Source: Erythrobacter sp. YJ-T3-07
GTDB lineage: Bacteria > Pseudomonadota > Alphaproteobacteria > Sphingomonadales > Sphingomonadaceae
Reading direction: 5' to 3'
DNA length: 64,000 nucleotides
Assembly: GCF_015999305.1 (NCBI RefSeq)
Contig: NZ_JAEAGP010000001.1
Span: 558,001 to 622,000, forward strand
Shown one piece after another: positions 1 through 7,692 of the stretch (its first letter is position 1; every line of letters starts with the position of its first letter). The position numbers and the translations under genes were made by a program. Below the pieces are notes generated by a model that made no database searches, was not told the origin of the DNA, and worked only from the letters and a program-made list of their open reading frames with translations.

Positions 1-1
1 G

Positions 2-1783
2 CTCGGCGCGGTCGACAAGATCGCCAGGGCGATTACCAATACCGATCCGGCGAACCGGCGTCGTCTCGCCGAATTGTACATCGTGCAGGCCAAGGCGCTG
101 ATGATGGGTGGCGGCGATCCCGCACCTGCGCTCGACCAGGCGCGCATTGCGGCGGGCAAGCTCGGGCCGAGCGATCCGGTCAGCATCTTTCTGCGGGTGA
201 ATGCCTTCAACGATCTGCCCGACGGTCGCGCAAAGCGCGCAGCGCTCGAGTCGTTGGTGCGCGACTATGAGTCGCTGCCGGAGGGGAGCAGCGCGAAGAG
301 CTGCCGCGCGATCGACCTGGCCTTCAGCTATTCCTACCAGGAGAAACCGCGCGAAGCCTTCATGTTCGCTTCGCAGGCCTATCTCAGCAGTGCCCATGAC
401 AAGACCTCGCTCGCCCGGGCAGAGGCAGCCTCCGTACTCGCCTATTTCGTCTCCAACGGTCACGATTTCGACTACGCGCGGCGGCTCCATTCCGAAGCGC
501 TGGCCATCCAGATGAAGCTGGGGATGAGCGACCTTGCCGCCAACGAGCTGCTGATGCGCGGATATACCAGGCTCAACGATGGCAACTGGAACGGCGCGGT
601 CGCCGATTTCAGGGCCTCGGCAAGGCAGGCGCGCAGCTACGGCAACCGGTACGCGGTCGATTACGCGCTGCTCGGCGTGTGCCAGGCTGCGTTCGAGGGG
701 GGCAGGATCACCGATGCGACCCGCGAATGCGAGCGCGCCTATCAGGGGCTGGGAAAGCCGACTGAGGCCATGGCCCTGCCGGCCACTGCATTGATGGCGA
801 AGCTGCTGGTCGAGCGCGGCGATCCGGCGAGGGCTCTTGCGATCCTCGATCCGGCGATCGCGAAGGGCAAGCAGGAAAACGCCTCGGACGACTGGGTGCT
901 GGCGCTGGAAACCCGGGCGCAGGCGCTGTCGGCACTTGGCCGCAACGCGCAGGCCTACGACCAGATGCGCGAGGCGAGCGAGGCTGCGAAAGCCTTCCGC
1001 GACACCGAAATGCAGAGCGGGACGGCTGCCCTGCAGGCGCGCTTCCAGACCCGCGAGCTGCAGAATCGCCTCGCCGAGGAAGAGCGGGCGAGCAGCACCC
1101 GCCTGCGGCTCGCGATCGCGGTGATCGCGGGCTCCACCACCACGCTGCTCCTGCTCGGCACGCTGGTCTTTTTCCTGTTGCGGCACCGCCGCCGCTTCCG
1201 CCGTCTCGCGATGACCGACCCGCTGACCGGGCTGGCCAACCGTCGCGCGACGCTGGAGCGGGTAAGCGCAGCCCTGCCCGGCCCGGACGCCCAGCAGCCG
1301 CGCGCCTCGTTCGCGCTGTTGGACATCGACCACTTCAAATCGTGCAACGACACCTTCGGCCACGATGCCGGCGACCAGGTGCTGAGCCAGTTCGCGCGGG
1401 TGGTGGAGCGCTGCGTCCGTCCGACCGATATCGTCGGGCGCTGGGGCGGGGAGGAATTCCTCATCATCCTGCCCGCAACCGGACTGGAGAAAGCCCGCGA
1501 CATCATCGAACGGATCCGCAGCGAGGCCGCGCTGGAGGAGTTCGATTTCGCCCCCGGTTACCGGCTGCGCTTCAGCGCGGGCATCGCCATGCCAAGCGAG
1601 ACGGGCGGCCTCACCGATGCGTGTCTCAAGCTGGCCGACCGGCGGCTCTACGCGGCCAAGCACCATGGCCGGAACCGGACCTGTATCGACGCGGGCATCG
1701 CATGGGCCGGACCTCCCGCGCCGTCTCCTCCCCCTTCCAGCGGCGACTCAGGCACCGGCTCAGGCTCCGCGCGGGCCGCGTGA
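2..1783 (+). CDS. Diguanylate cyclase with N-terminal TPR-like region (5' truncated by window edge)
   Basis: The reading frame is open from the first bases, so the true start lies upstream; the TTG at 74 is only the first internal start-like codon. The visible 593 residues form an alpha-helical TPR-like region, one membrane span encoded near 1105-1180 followed by a basic stretch, and a C-terminal GGDEF domain starting at DPLTGLANRR. The signature is GGEEF (1445-1459), and an RPTD sequence five residues upstream matches the inhibitory I-site. It should therefore make cyclic di-GMP from two GTP and be product-inhibited. The TPR region presumably senses or binds a partner. The C-terminal tail is rich in Pro, Ser and Gly. 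The function of the cyclase domain is well supported; the input signal is unknown. Confidence 0.9.
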   Translation, partial: LGAVDKIARAITNTDPANRRRLAELYIVQAKALMMGGGDPAPALDQARIAAGKLGPSDPVSIFLRVNAFNDLPDGRAKRAALESLVRDYESLPEGSSAKSCRAIDLAFSYSYQEKPREAFMFASQAYLSSAHDKTSLARAEAASVLAYFVSNGHDFDYARRLHSEALAIQMKLGMSDLAANELLMRGYTRLNDGNWNGAVADFRASARQARSYGNRYAVDYALLGVCQAAFEGGRITDATRECERAYQGLGKPTEAMALPATALMAKLLVERGDPARALAILDPAIAKGKQENASDDWVLALETRAQALSALGRNAQAYDQMREASEAAKAFRDTEMQSGTAALQARFQTRELQNRLAEEERASSTRLRLAIAVIAGSTTTLLLLGTLVFFLLRHRRRFRRLAMTDPLTGLANRRATLERVSAALPGPDAQQPRASFALLDIDHFKSCNDTFGHDAGDQVLSQFARVVERCVRPTDIVGRWGGEEFLIILPATGLEKARDIIERIRSEAALEEFDFAPGYRLRFSAGIAMPSETGGLTDACLKLADRRLYAAKHHGRNRTCIDAGIAWAGPPAPSPPPSSGDSGTGSGSARAA

Positions 1784-1811
1784 CCACCGGCCGATCGTGC
1801 CGGGCCTGTTT

Positions 1812-2339
1812 CTAGCCCGATGAGCCGGGCGGCAGGGCGAGCCGCGCGATATGGTCGCCATCCAGCTCGATCAGCCAGTTCTCCGGCTCGGCGGTGATCC
1901 AGATCGTCCAGCCGAAATCGAGCAGCACGTCGAGATGGGCGATTCCATCGCTCGCCATCAGCGCCACGCCGGTTTCGAGACCGGTGTCGTAGGAGAAGCG
2001 GATCGTGGTGTCGGGGCCGGTCGCGCGGGCGATCATCGCGCCGATCACATCAATCCGCTTTTGCGCGGTCCGGCTGCCGTCGGGGTCGTCCGCGTCATTG
2101 AGCCAGCAGCGGTCGCTATCGGCAGGCTCGGGGCAATCGGGCCACCACACGCCGTTGCCCGCGATGCGGATGTAAGGGGGTGTCCAGACTCCGTCGAAGC
2201 GCGGCTCGTGCGGAACGCCGCGTTCCACAAGGCGCGGGATGATTGTCCCCTTCACGCTGGGCGGTGGCGGGTTCGCCTTCAGCGTCGCGCGCCGTTCTTC
2301 CAGCTGCTTTCGCTTGTCCGGGTCCATGAGTGTTTGCAC
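1812..2339 (-). CDS. Conserved-looking hypothetical protein, 175 aa
   Basis: I do not recognise the family. The protein starts with a charged helix (residues 1-22) followed by a proline run, then a beta-rich body with several Trp residues (WTPPYIRIAGNGVWWPDC). There is no signal peptide or membrane span, so it is probably cytosolic. It is convergent with the diguanylate cyclase and is followed in the same direction, after a gap, by no obvious partner. Codon use and GC-rich third positions look native, which supports a real gene. A shorter start at the second Met (residue 5) is possible. Confidence 0.6.
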   Translation of the reverse strand: MQTLMDPDKRKQLEERRATLKANPPPPSVKGTIIPRLVERGVPHEPRFDGVWTPPYIRIAGNGVWWPDCPEPADSDRCWLNDADDPDGSRTAQKRIDVIGAMIARATGPDTTIRFSYDTGLETGVALMASDGIAHLDVLLDFGWTIWITAEPENWLIELDGDHIARLALPPGSSG

Positions 2340-2385
2340 ACCGCGAACCGGGCGCGATCAAGCGAAAAGTGCCCGCGCGGCAGGC

Positions 2386-2934
2386 CTAGTCGTCCAACGA
2401 CCAGTGCGAGGGCTGGCTGGCGAGGCATTCGCCCATCGCCGCGATGGTCCGGTCGCGCGCGACGCCGTTGAACTTCACCAGAACGGCTGCGCTTTCGTCG
2501 CCCGGTTTGGTTATCAGAAAACCGCCGGTCTTCTGGATATCGTCGAAATCGAGCTGCAGCGCCTCGAGGGATGACGCATATTCGAAGATGCCCGGACCCT
2601 GCTCCGTTTTGAAAAAGGCCTTGCGATCGGTGACGATCCCGTCGGGCGTCAGGCGCCTGAAGTCGAACTGTTCGGCATTGGCCCCGACATCTGCCAAACT
2701 TATGATGTACAATTGGCTCGTGACAGTCGTCTTGCCGATCAGGAGCGTGACGGCGGTCTTGTTCGCCTCGTTCCCGAACAGCATCGTACAGGTCGTCTCC
2801 GTGCGGCTGACCGTCGCGAATTCGGCCCCGTCCGTAAACTGAAGGAGTACCTCCCTGGCAGGCTGCTGCGCACTTGCCGCCGATGCGGCGATGGCGAGGC
2901 TCGCGAAGAGTGCGGCGAAAAGCTTGCTGGACAT
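2386..2934 (-). CDS. Exported hypothetical protein, 182 aa
   Basis: The first 22 residues form a clear Sec signal peptide (short basic start, hydrophobic core, cleavage near ASAQQ), so the product should be periplasmic. The mature part has no motif I recognise; it contains one Cys in a TETTCTMLFG segment and a second near the C-terminus (GECLAS), which could form a disulfide. It is divergent from nadB, with about 90 bases between the start codons. No function is proposed. Confidence 0.65.
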   Translation of the reverse strand: MSSKLFAALFASLAIAASAASAQQPAREVLLQFTDGAEFATVSRTETTCTMLFGNEANKTAVTLLIGKTTVTSQLYIISLADVGANAEQFDFRRLTPDGIVTDRKAFFKTEQGPGIFEYASSLEALQLDFDDIQKTGGFLITKPGDESAAVLVKFNGVARDRTIAAMGECLASQPSHWSLDD

Positions 2935-3026
2935 TGATGCGATCCCCGGTGGTGTCGGTCTATCTTCGCTTCACCCAATCCCTTCTTGCTTGTCCAATTA
3001 CAAAAGCCGTCATAGCTGCATCGGAT

Positions 3027-4622
3027 ATGACACAGCAAAGCGCGCAACATGATGTCCTCGTGATCGGCTCGGGCGCGGCGGGCCTCACCGCGGCGCTGGC
3101 CCTTGCCGAAGAGAAGAAGGTGCTGGTGCTCGCGAAGGGCTCGCTCACCGGTGGCAGTACCGCGTGGGCGCAGGGCGGGATCGCCGCCGTGCTCGACGCG
3201 GGCGACACCTTCGAGGACCATATCCGTGATACGATGGTTGCGGGCGCGGGGCTCAATGATCGCGAGACGGTCGAATTCGTGATCGAACGCGCGCCGCATG
3301 CAATCGACCGGCTGATCGAGCTGGGCGTGCCGTTCAACAAGGAAAGCGGCGCGCTGCATCTGACCCGCGAGGGCGGCCATTCGCACCGCCGGATCGTGCA
3401 TGTGGACGATGCGACCGGTTGGGCGGTGCAGTCCGCGCTGCTCAAGGCGGCGGAGGAAAATCCCAACATCACCCTGCTGCCGGGCCGCACCTGCGTCGAC
3501 CTGATCACCGGGCGGCACGAGCTGCGCTATTCGGGCGCAGGCCAGGTATGGGGGGCCTATGCGCTCAACGAAGAGACCGGCGAGGTCGAGGCGCATGTCG
3601 CGCGCGCGACCGTGCTCGCGGCCGGCGGGGCCGGGCGCTGCTACCTCTTCTCCACCGCGCCGCGCGGCGCGACGGGCGATGGCATCGCGATGGCGTGGCG
3701 CGGCGGCGCGCGGGTCGCCAACATGGAAATGATGCAGTTCCACCCGACCTGCCTCTACAATCTGGAGGTCAAGAACTTCCTGATTACCGAAGCGGTGCGG
3801 GGCGAGGGCGGGCGGCTCTACAACCCGCGCACGGGCAAGCGGTTCATGGAATTCTACGATCCCGAACGGCTGGAGTTGGCGCCGCGCGATGTCGTGGCAC
3901 GCGCGATCGATGCGGAGATCAAGCGCTTCGGTCTCGACTACGTCCATCTCGACATCAGCCACCAGCCGCCCGAATTCGTGAAGGAGCATTTCCCCACGAT
4001 CCACGAGAAGCTGCTCGGCCTCGGCATCGACATGACCACCGGGCCGATCCCGGTGGTGCCCGCGCAGCACTATACTTGCGGCGGGGTGCTGGTGGACCTC
4101 TATGCGCGCACCGATCTGCCCGGCCTGTGGGCGGCGGGCGAATGTATCGAGAGTGGGCTGCACGGGGCCAACCGCCTCGCCTCCAACTCGCTGCTCGAAT
4201 GCTTCGTTTTCGGCGAGGCGGCGGCGCGCGACATCCTGTCGATGTGGGACGAGCTCGACGCGCCGCCCGAAATCCGCCCGTGGGACGCGAGCCGGGTGAC
4301 CGATTCGGACGAAGCGGTCGTCATCAAGCAGAACTGGACCGAGATTCGCCGCTTCATGTGGAACTATGTCGGCATCGTGCGCACGACGAAGCGGTTAGAG
4401 CGTGCGGCGAACCGCATCCGGCTGCTCCAGAGCGAGATCGACGATTACTACGGCAGCTTCCGCGTGACGACCGATCTGATCGAGCTGCGCAACCTCGTCC
4501 AGGCAGCCGAGCTGATCGTGCGCTGTGCGCTCGAACGCAAGGAAAGCCGGGGGCTGCACTTCACTCTCGACCACCCGCAGACGGACAGCATCGCACGCGA
4601 TACGGTGCTGCTTCCGCGCTGA
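3027..4622 (+). CDS. nadB: L-aspartate oxidase
   Basis: NadB oxidises L-aspartate to iminoaspartate with FAD, the first step of de novo NAD synthesis (with NadA and NadC). From the ATG at 3027 the protein is 531 residues, the usual family length; the frame is open further upstream, but those codons do not resemble NadB. The N-terminus carries the dinucleotide-binding motif GSGAAGL (G14-x-G16-x-x-G19). The SxxxQGGI-like segment (STAWAQGGIAAV), the HPTCLYN and EAVRGEGGRLYN segments and the C-terminal helical domain are all as in NadB. It is cytosolic. No nadA or nadC neighbour is visible. It stands alone on the plus strand, so it is probably monocistronic. Confidence 0.95.
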   Translation: MTQQSAQHDVLVIGSGAAGLTAALALAEEKKVLVLAKGSLTGGSTAWAQGGIAAVLDAGDTFEDHIRDTMVAGAGLNDRETVEFVIERAPHAIDRLIELGVPFNKESGALHLTREGGHSHRRIVHVDDATGWAVQSALLKAAEENPNITLLPGRTCVDLITGRHELRYSGAGQVWGAYALNEETGEVEAHVARATVLAAGGAGRCYLFSTAPRGATGDGIAMAWRGGARVANMEMMQFHPTCLYNLEVKNFLITEAVRGEGGRLYNPRTGKRFMEFYDPERLELAPRDVVARAIDAEIKRFGLDYVHLDISHQPPEFVKEHFPTIHEKLLGLGIDMTTGPIPVVPAQHYTCGGVLVDLYARTDLPGLWAAGECIESGLHGANRLASNSLLECFVFGEAAARDILSMWDELDAPPEIRPWDASRVTDSDEAVVIKQNWTEIRRFMWNYVGIVRTTKRLERAANRIRLLQSEIDDYYGSFRVTTDLIELRNLVQAAELIVRCALERKESRGLHFTLDHPQTDSIARDTVLLPR

Positions 4623-4730
4623 TCGTCAGCAGCGATAACTTGATGCAGGTTAGTTTGTGGCCGCATCATGGCGTCGAGCCATTGTGGGGGTGATGCCCAT
4701 GAGGGGTGTGAGCAAACAGAGGAACTACCC

Positions 4731-4997
4731 ATGAAGAAGATCGCAATTCTCGCCGCCCTGCCCGCCGCCGTGCTCATGCTGAGCGCATGTGGTGAAAGCC
4801 CGCAGGAAGAAGCGATGGAAGATCAGGCCGAGGCCACCGAAGAAGCGGCTGACAACCAGGCCGACATGATCGACGACATGGCCGAACAGGCGACCGACGA
4901 GAGCACGGAAGACGCGCTCGAAAACAAGGCCGACGCGGTCGAAGAGGCTGGCGAAGAGAAGGCCGACGCCATGGAAGACCAGGCCGACGAAATGTAA
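4731..4997 (+). CDS. Small acidic lipoprotein with Ala/Glu/Asp repeats, 88 aa
   Basis: The start at 4731 gives a typical lipoprotein signal (MKKIAILAALPAAVLMLSAC) with a lipobox LSAC. The mature part is almost entirely Glu, Asp, Ala and Met/Gln in loosely repeated 11-residue-like units (for example DNQADMIDDMAEQAT and ENKADAVEEAGEEKAD), which predicts one long acidic amphipathic helix. It lacks aromatic residues and globular features. A role as an envelope spacer or stress-associated lipoprotein is only a guess. A strong intrinsic terminator follows 40 bases downstream, so it is the last or only gene of its transcript. Confidence 0.8.
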   Translation: MKKIAILAALPAAVLMLSACGESPQEEAMEDQAEATEEAADNQADMIDDMAEQATDESTEDALENKADAVEEAGEEKADAMEDQADEM

Positions 4998-5036
4998 TCG
5001 GACCGATGGTTCGAAAAACCGGAGCTTTCCGGCACG

Positions 5037-5067
5037 GGCCTCCGCCAGCAATGGCGGGGGCCTTTTT
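5037..5067 (+). terminator. Rho-independent terminator after the acidic lipoprotein gene
   Basis: An 11-bp stem (5037-5047 with 5052-5062, one G-T pair) closes a GCAA tetraloop and is followed by five T residues. This is a textbook intrinsic terminator for plus-strand transcription. Confidence 0.9.
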
Positions 5068-5467
5068 CGTGGCCGATTCAGACACCGCGCGGGGATTTTT
5101 GTGGGGCGTTTTTCGCAAAGCGGGGGCTGCTAGCGCACCGGCGGGCCAAGCTGAATCCACCTAGCTGTTTTTACCCACAGTTTGGTTGCGGCAGGCCGTG
5201 CCTCCCGAATCGGCGCGCGCGGTGCCTTTGTCGACTCGTCCAGACCCTTTGGCGGCCCATCCCATGGTTTTTTGCGCCGCCGCACCCTTGCGCCACCCGC
5301 CTGCCTGATTCATGTTTGCTGTCCTTCGCGATACGGACCCGGTCCGGGAGCAGGGCTCTCGCGAGGGACGCGTGATAGTGCGGGCAAGATCCGCCAGTGC
5401 GCGGTTTAGGAAACAGCATGGGGCGTCACCACGGCGCACCATTCGGGCAATGCGTTAGGGGCGAGCT
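5068..5467. other. 400-bp gene-free leader region upstream of nrdA
   Basis: No coding sequence with native character is seen here. The region must hold the nrdA promoter. I looked for a palindromic pair of NrdR boxes and for a cobalamin riboswitch and could identify neither with confidence. A TTACCCACAG segment near 5174-5183 resembles a DnaA box with one mismatch, but it is a single copy. Confidence 0.5.
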
Positions 5468-7540
5468 ATGGAATTCAGCACTGGCGAGGCCGATATTTCC
5501 ACCATGGGCGAAGACACGGCACGCCCCCAAAGCAAATCGACGGGCGGCAAGACCGCCGGCGGCAAAGGGCAAAAGGGTGCGAAGGCATCCGGCAAGGCCC
5601 AGAAGAAGGCAGTTACGATGGACAAGGATGATCGCGGCTCGGGCGAACTGGTCGCCGAAGCCACCGCCGAGGCGATGGCCAGGGCGGTCGCGGCGAGCGC
5701 CGCCGACACCTCCGACAGCAAGAAGATCAACCCGCGCCGGTTCGAGATCGTTACCGATTCCGCGCGCGATGCGAACCTGACCGAATTCGGCAAGGAAACG
5801 CTGGAAGATCGTTACCTGCTGCCGGGCGAATCCTATCAGGACCTGTTCGCCCGCGTGGCCGATGCCTATGCCGACGATCAGGCGCACGCCCAGCGGCTGT
5901 ACGACTACATCTCGAACCTGTGGTTCATGCCCGCGACCCCGGTGCTGTCGAACGGCGGCACCAATCGCGGCCTGCCGATTTCGTGCTACCTCAACAGCGT
6001 CGAAGACAGCCTCAACGGCATTGTCGACACCTGGAACGAGAACGTGTGGCTCGCCTCCAAGGGCGGCGGGATCGGCACCTACTGGGGCAATGTCCGCGGA
6101 ATCGGCGAGCCGGTCGGCCTCAACGGCAAGACCAGCGGGATCATTCCCTTCGTTCGCGTGATGGACTCGCTCACGCTGGCGATTTCGCAAGGCTCGCTGC
6201 GCCGTGGCTCGGCCGCGTGCTATATCGACATCAGTCACCCGGAGATCGAGGAATTCCTCGAAATCCGCAAACCCTCGGGCGACTTCAACCGCAAGGCGCT
6301 CAACCTGCACCACGGCGTTCTCGTCACCGACGAGTTCATGGAGAAGGTCCGTGCGGGCGAGGAATTCGACCTCGTTTCCCCGCGCGACGGTTCGGTGCGC
6401 AAGACGGTCGACGCGCGCAGTCTCTTCCAGAAGCTGGTCGAAACCCGGCTGGCGACGGGTGAGCCCTATATCGTCTTCTCCGACACGGTGAATTCGATGA
6501 TGCCCAAGCATCACCGCGATCTGGGCCTCAAGGTTTCGACCTCGAACCTGTGCTCGGAAATCACCCTGCCCACGGGCCGCGACCACCTGGGTAATGACCG
6601 CACGGCGGTGTGCTGCCTCAGCTCGCTCAACCTCGAAAAGTGGGACGAGTGGAACAGCGACAAGCAGTTCATCGAGGACGTGATGCGCTTCCTCGACAAC
6701 GTGCTGCAGGACTATATCGACCGCGCCCCGCCCGAAATGGCGCGCGCCAAGTATTCCGCCAGCCGCGAACGCAGCGTCGGCATGGGCGTGATGGGCTTCC
6801 ACTCCTTCCTGCAGAGCAAGAACCTGCCGCTCGAAGGGCCGATGGCCAAGGCGTGGAACATCAAGATGTTCCAGCACATCAGCACCGCGGCCAACGAAGC
6901 TTCGATGATGCTCGCGCATGAGCGGGGCCCGTGCCCCGATGCCGAGGAAATGGGCGCGATGGAGCGCTTCAGCTGCAAGATGGCGATCGCGCCGACCGCG
7001 TCGATCAGCATCATCTGCGGCGGGACGTCCGCCTGCATCGAGCCGATCCCGGCGAACATCTACACCCACAAGACCCTGTCGGGCAGCTTCATCGTCAAGA
7101 ACCCGTACCTGCAGGAACTGCTGGCGAAGAAGAGCAAGGATTCGACCAATGTGTGGAATTCGATCCTCGAACGCGGCGGCAGCGTGGCGCACCTCGACTT
7201 CCTGACGCCGGAAGAAAAGGCGATCTACAAGACCAGCTTCGAGATCGACCAGCGCTGGCTGCTCGAATTCGCGGCCGACCGTTCGCCGATGATCGACCAG
7301 GCGCAGAGCCTCAACCTCTTCATCCCCGCCGATGTCGACAAGTGGGATCTGATGATGCTCCACTTCCACGCGTGGGAGAAGAAGATCAAATCGCTCTACT
7401 ACCTGCGCTCCAAGAGCATTCAGCGTGCAGGCTTCGCCGGCGGCGTGGAGGCGGACAACACCTCCGAAGCGGCGAAGTACGAATTGGCGGCGGGCACGGG
7501 CGAACAGACCGATTACGAGGAATGCCTCGCCTGCCAGTAG
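5468..7540 (+). CDS. nrdA: Ribonucleoside-diphosphate reductase, class I, large (alpha) subunit
   Basis: This catalytic subunit reduces ribonucleotides to deoxyribonucleotides together with NrdB. Visible motifs are the redox Cys C173 in ISCYLN, the radical site N360-L-C362-S-E364, the Tyr pair of the radical path in SLYYLRSKS, the PTASISIICGGTSACIEPI substrate-site segment, and the C-terminal CLACQ dithiol (C686, C689). The first 90 residues are a Lys/Gly/Ala/Ser-rich low-complexity extension, and I see no ATP-cone, so the overall activity site is apparently missing. Alternative starts at Met13 or Met51 would trim the extension. The partner nrdB lies 4.3 kb downstream rather than adjacent. 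Confidence 0.95.
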   Translation: MEFSTGEADISTMGEDTARPQSKSTGGKTAGGKGQKGAKASGKAQKKAVTMDKDDRGSGELVAEATAEAMARAVAASAADTSDSKKINPRRFEIVTDSARDANLTEFGKETLEDRYLLPGESYQDLFARVADAYADDQAHAQRLYDYISNLWFMPATPVLSNGGTNRGLPISCYLNSVEDSLNGIVDTWNENVWLASKGGGIGTYWGNVRGIGEPVGLNGKTSGIIPFVRVMDSLTLAISQGSLRRGSAACYIDISHPEIEEFLEIRKPSGDFNRKALNLHHGVLVTDEFMEKVRAGEEFDLVSPRDGSVRKTVDARSLFQKLVETRLATGEPYIVFSDTVNSMMPKHHRDLGLKVSTSNLCSEITLPTGRDHLGNDRTAVCCLSSLNLEKWDEWNSDKQFIEDVMRFLDNVLQDYIDRAPPEMARAKYSASRERSVGMGVMGFHSFLQSKNLPLEGPMAKAWNIKMFQHISTAANEASMMLAHERGPCPDAEEMGAMERFSCKMAIAPTASISIICGGTSACIEPIPANIYTHKTLSGSFIVKNPYLQELLAKKSKDSTNVWNSILERGGSVAHLDFLTPEEKAIYKTSFEIDQRWLLEFAADRSPMIDQAQSLNLFIPADVDKWDLMMLHFHAWEKKIKSLYYLRSKSIQRAGFAGGVEADNTSEAAKYELAAGTGEQTDYEECLACQ

Positions 7541-7588
7541 GGGGCTCCTGCCAATAGGGCCTCGCCAACAAGGCCCGCCAGCAAGGCG
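7532..7588 (+). repeat. Degenerate short tandem repeat after nrdA
   Basis: Four imperfect copies of a GCCA-x-A(A/G)GG unit, with 12-17 base spacing, overlap the nrdA stop and run to about 7588 (for example TGCCAGTAGGG, TGCCAATAGGG, GCCAACAAGG, GCCAGCAAGG). It may be slippage-derived or contribute to a transcript end. Confidence 0.4.
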
Positions 7589-7692
7589 TACAGCACTGTT
7601 CGCTAACGCCGTGCATTGAGTCCGCGCTGGATTTTCTCGTGCAATCTGCTTTCTTGGTCCCGCTGGCCGTGACCAAGGGGGGGCGTTGCCAA

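Noticed and set aside
5174..5183. DnaA box suggesting an origin
   Set aside because: A single copy with one mismatch, no AT-rich unwinding region and no dnaA or parA neighbour.
5068..5467. Cobalamin riboswitch or NrdR box pair upstream of nrdA
   Set aside because: No B12-box-like core and no pair of 16-bp NrdR palindromes could be read; the enzyme is class I by its NrdB partner.
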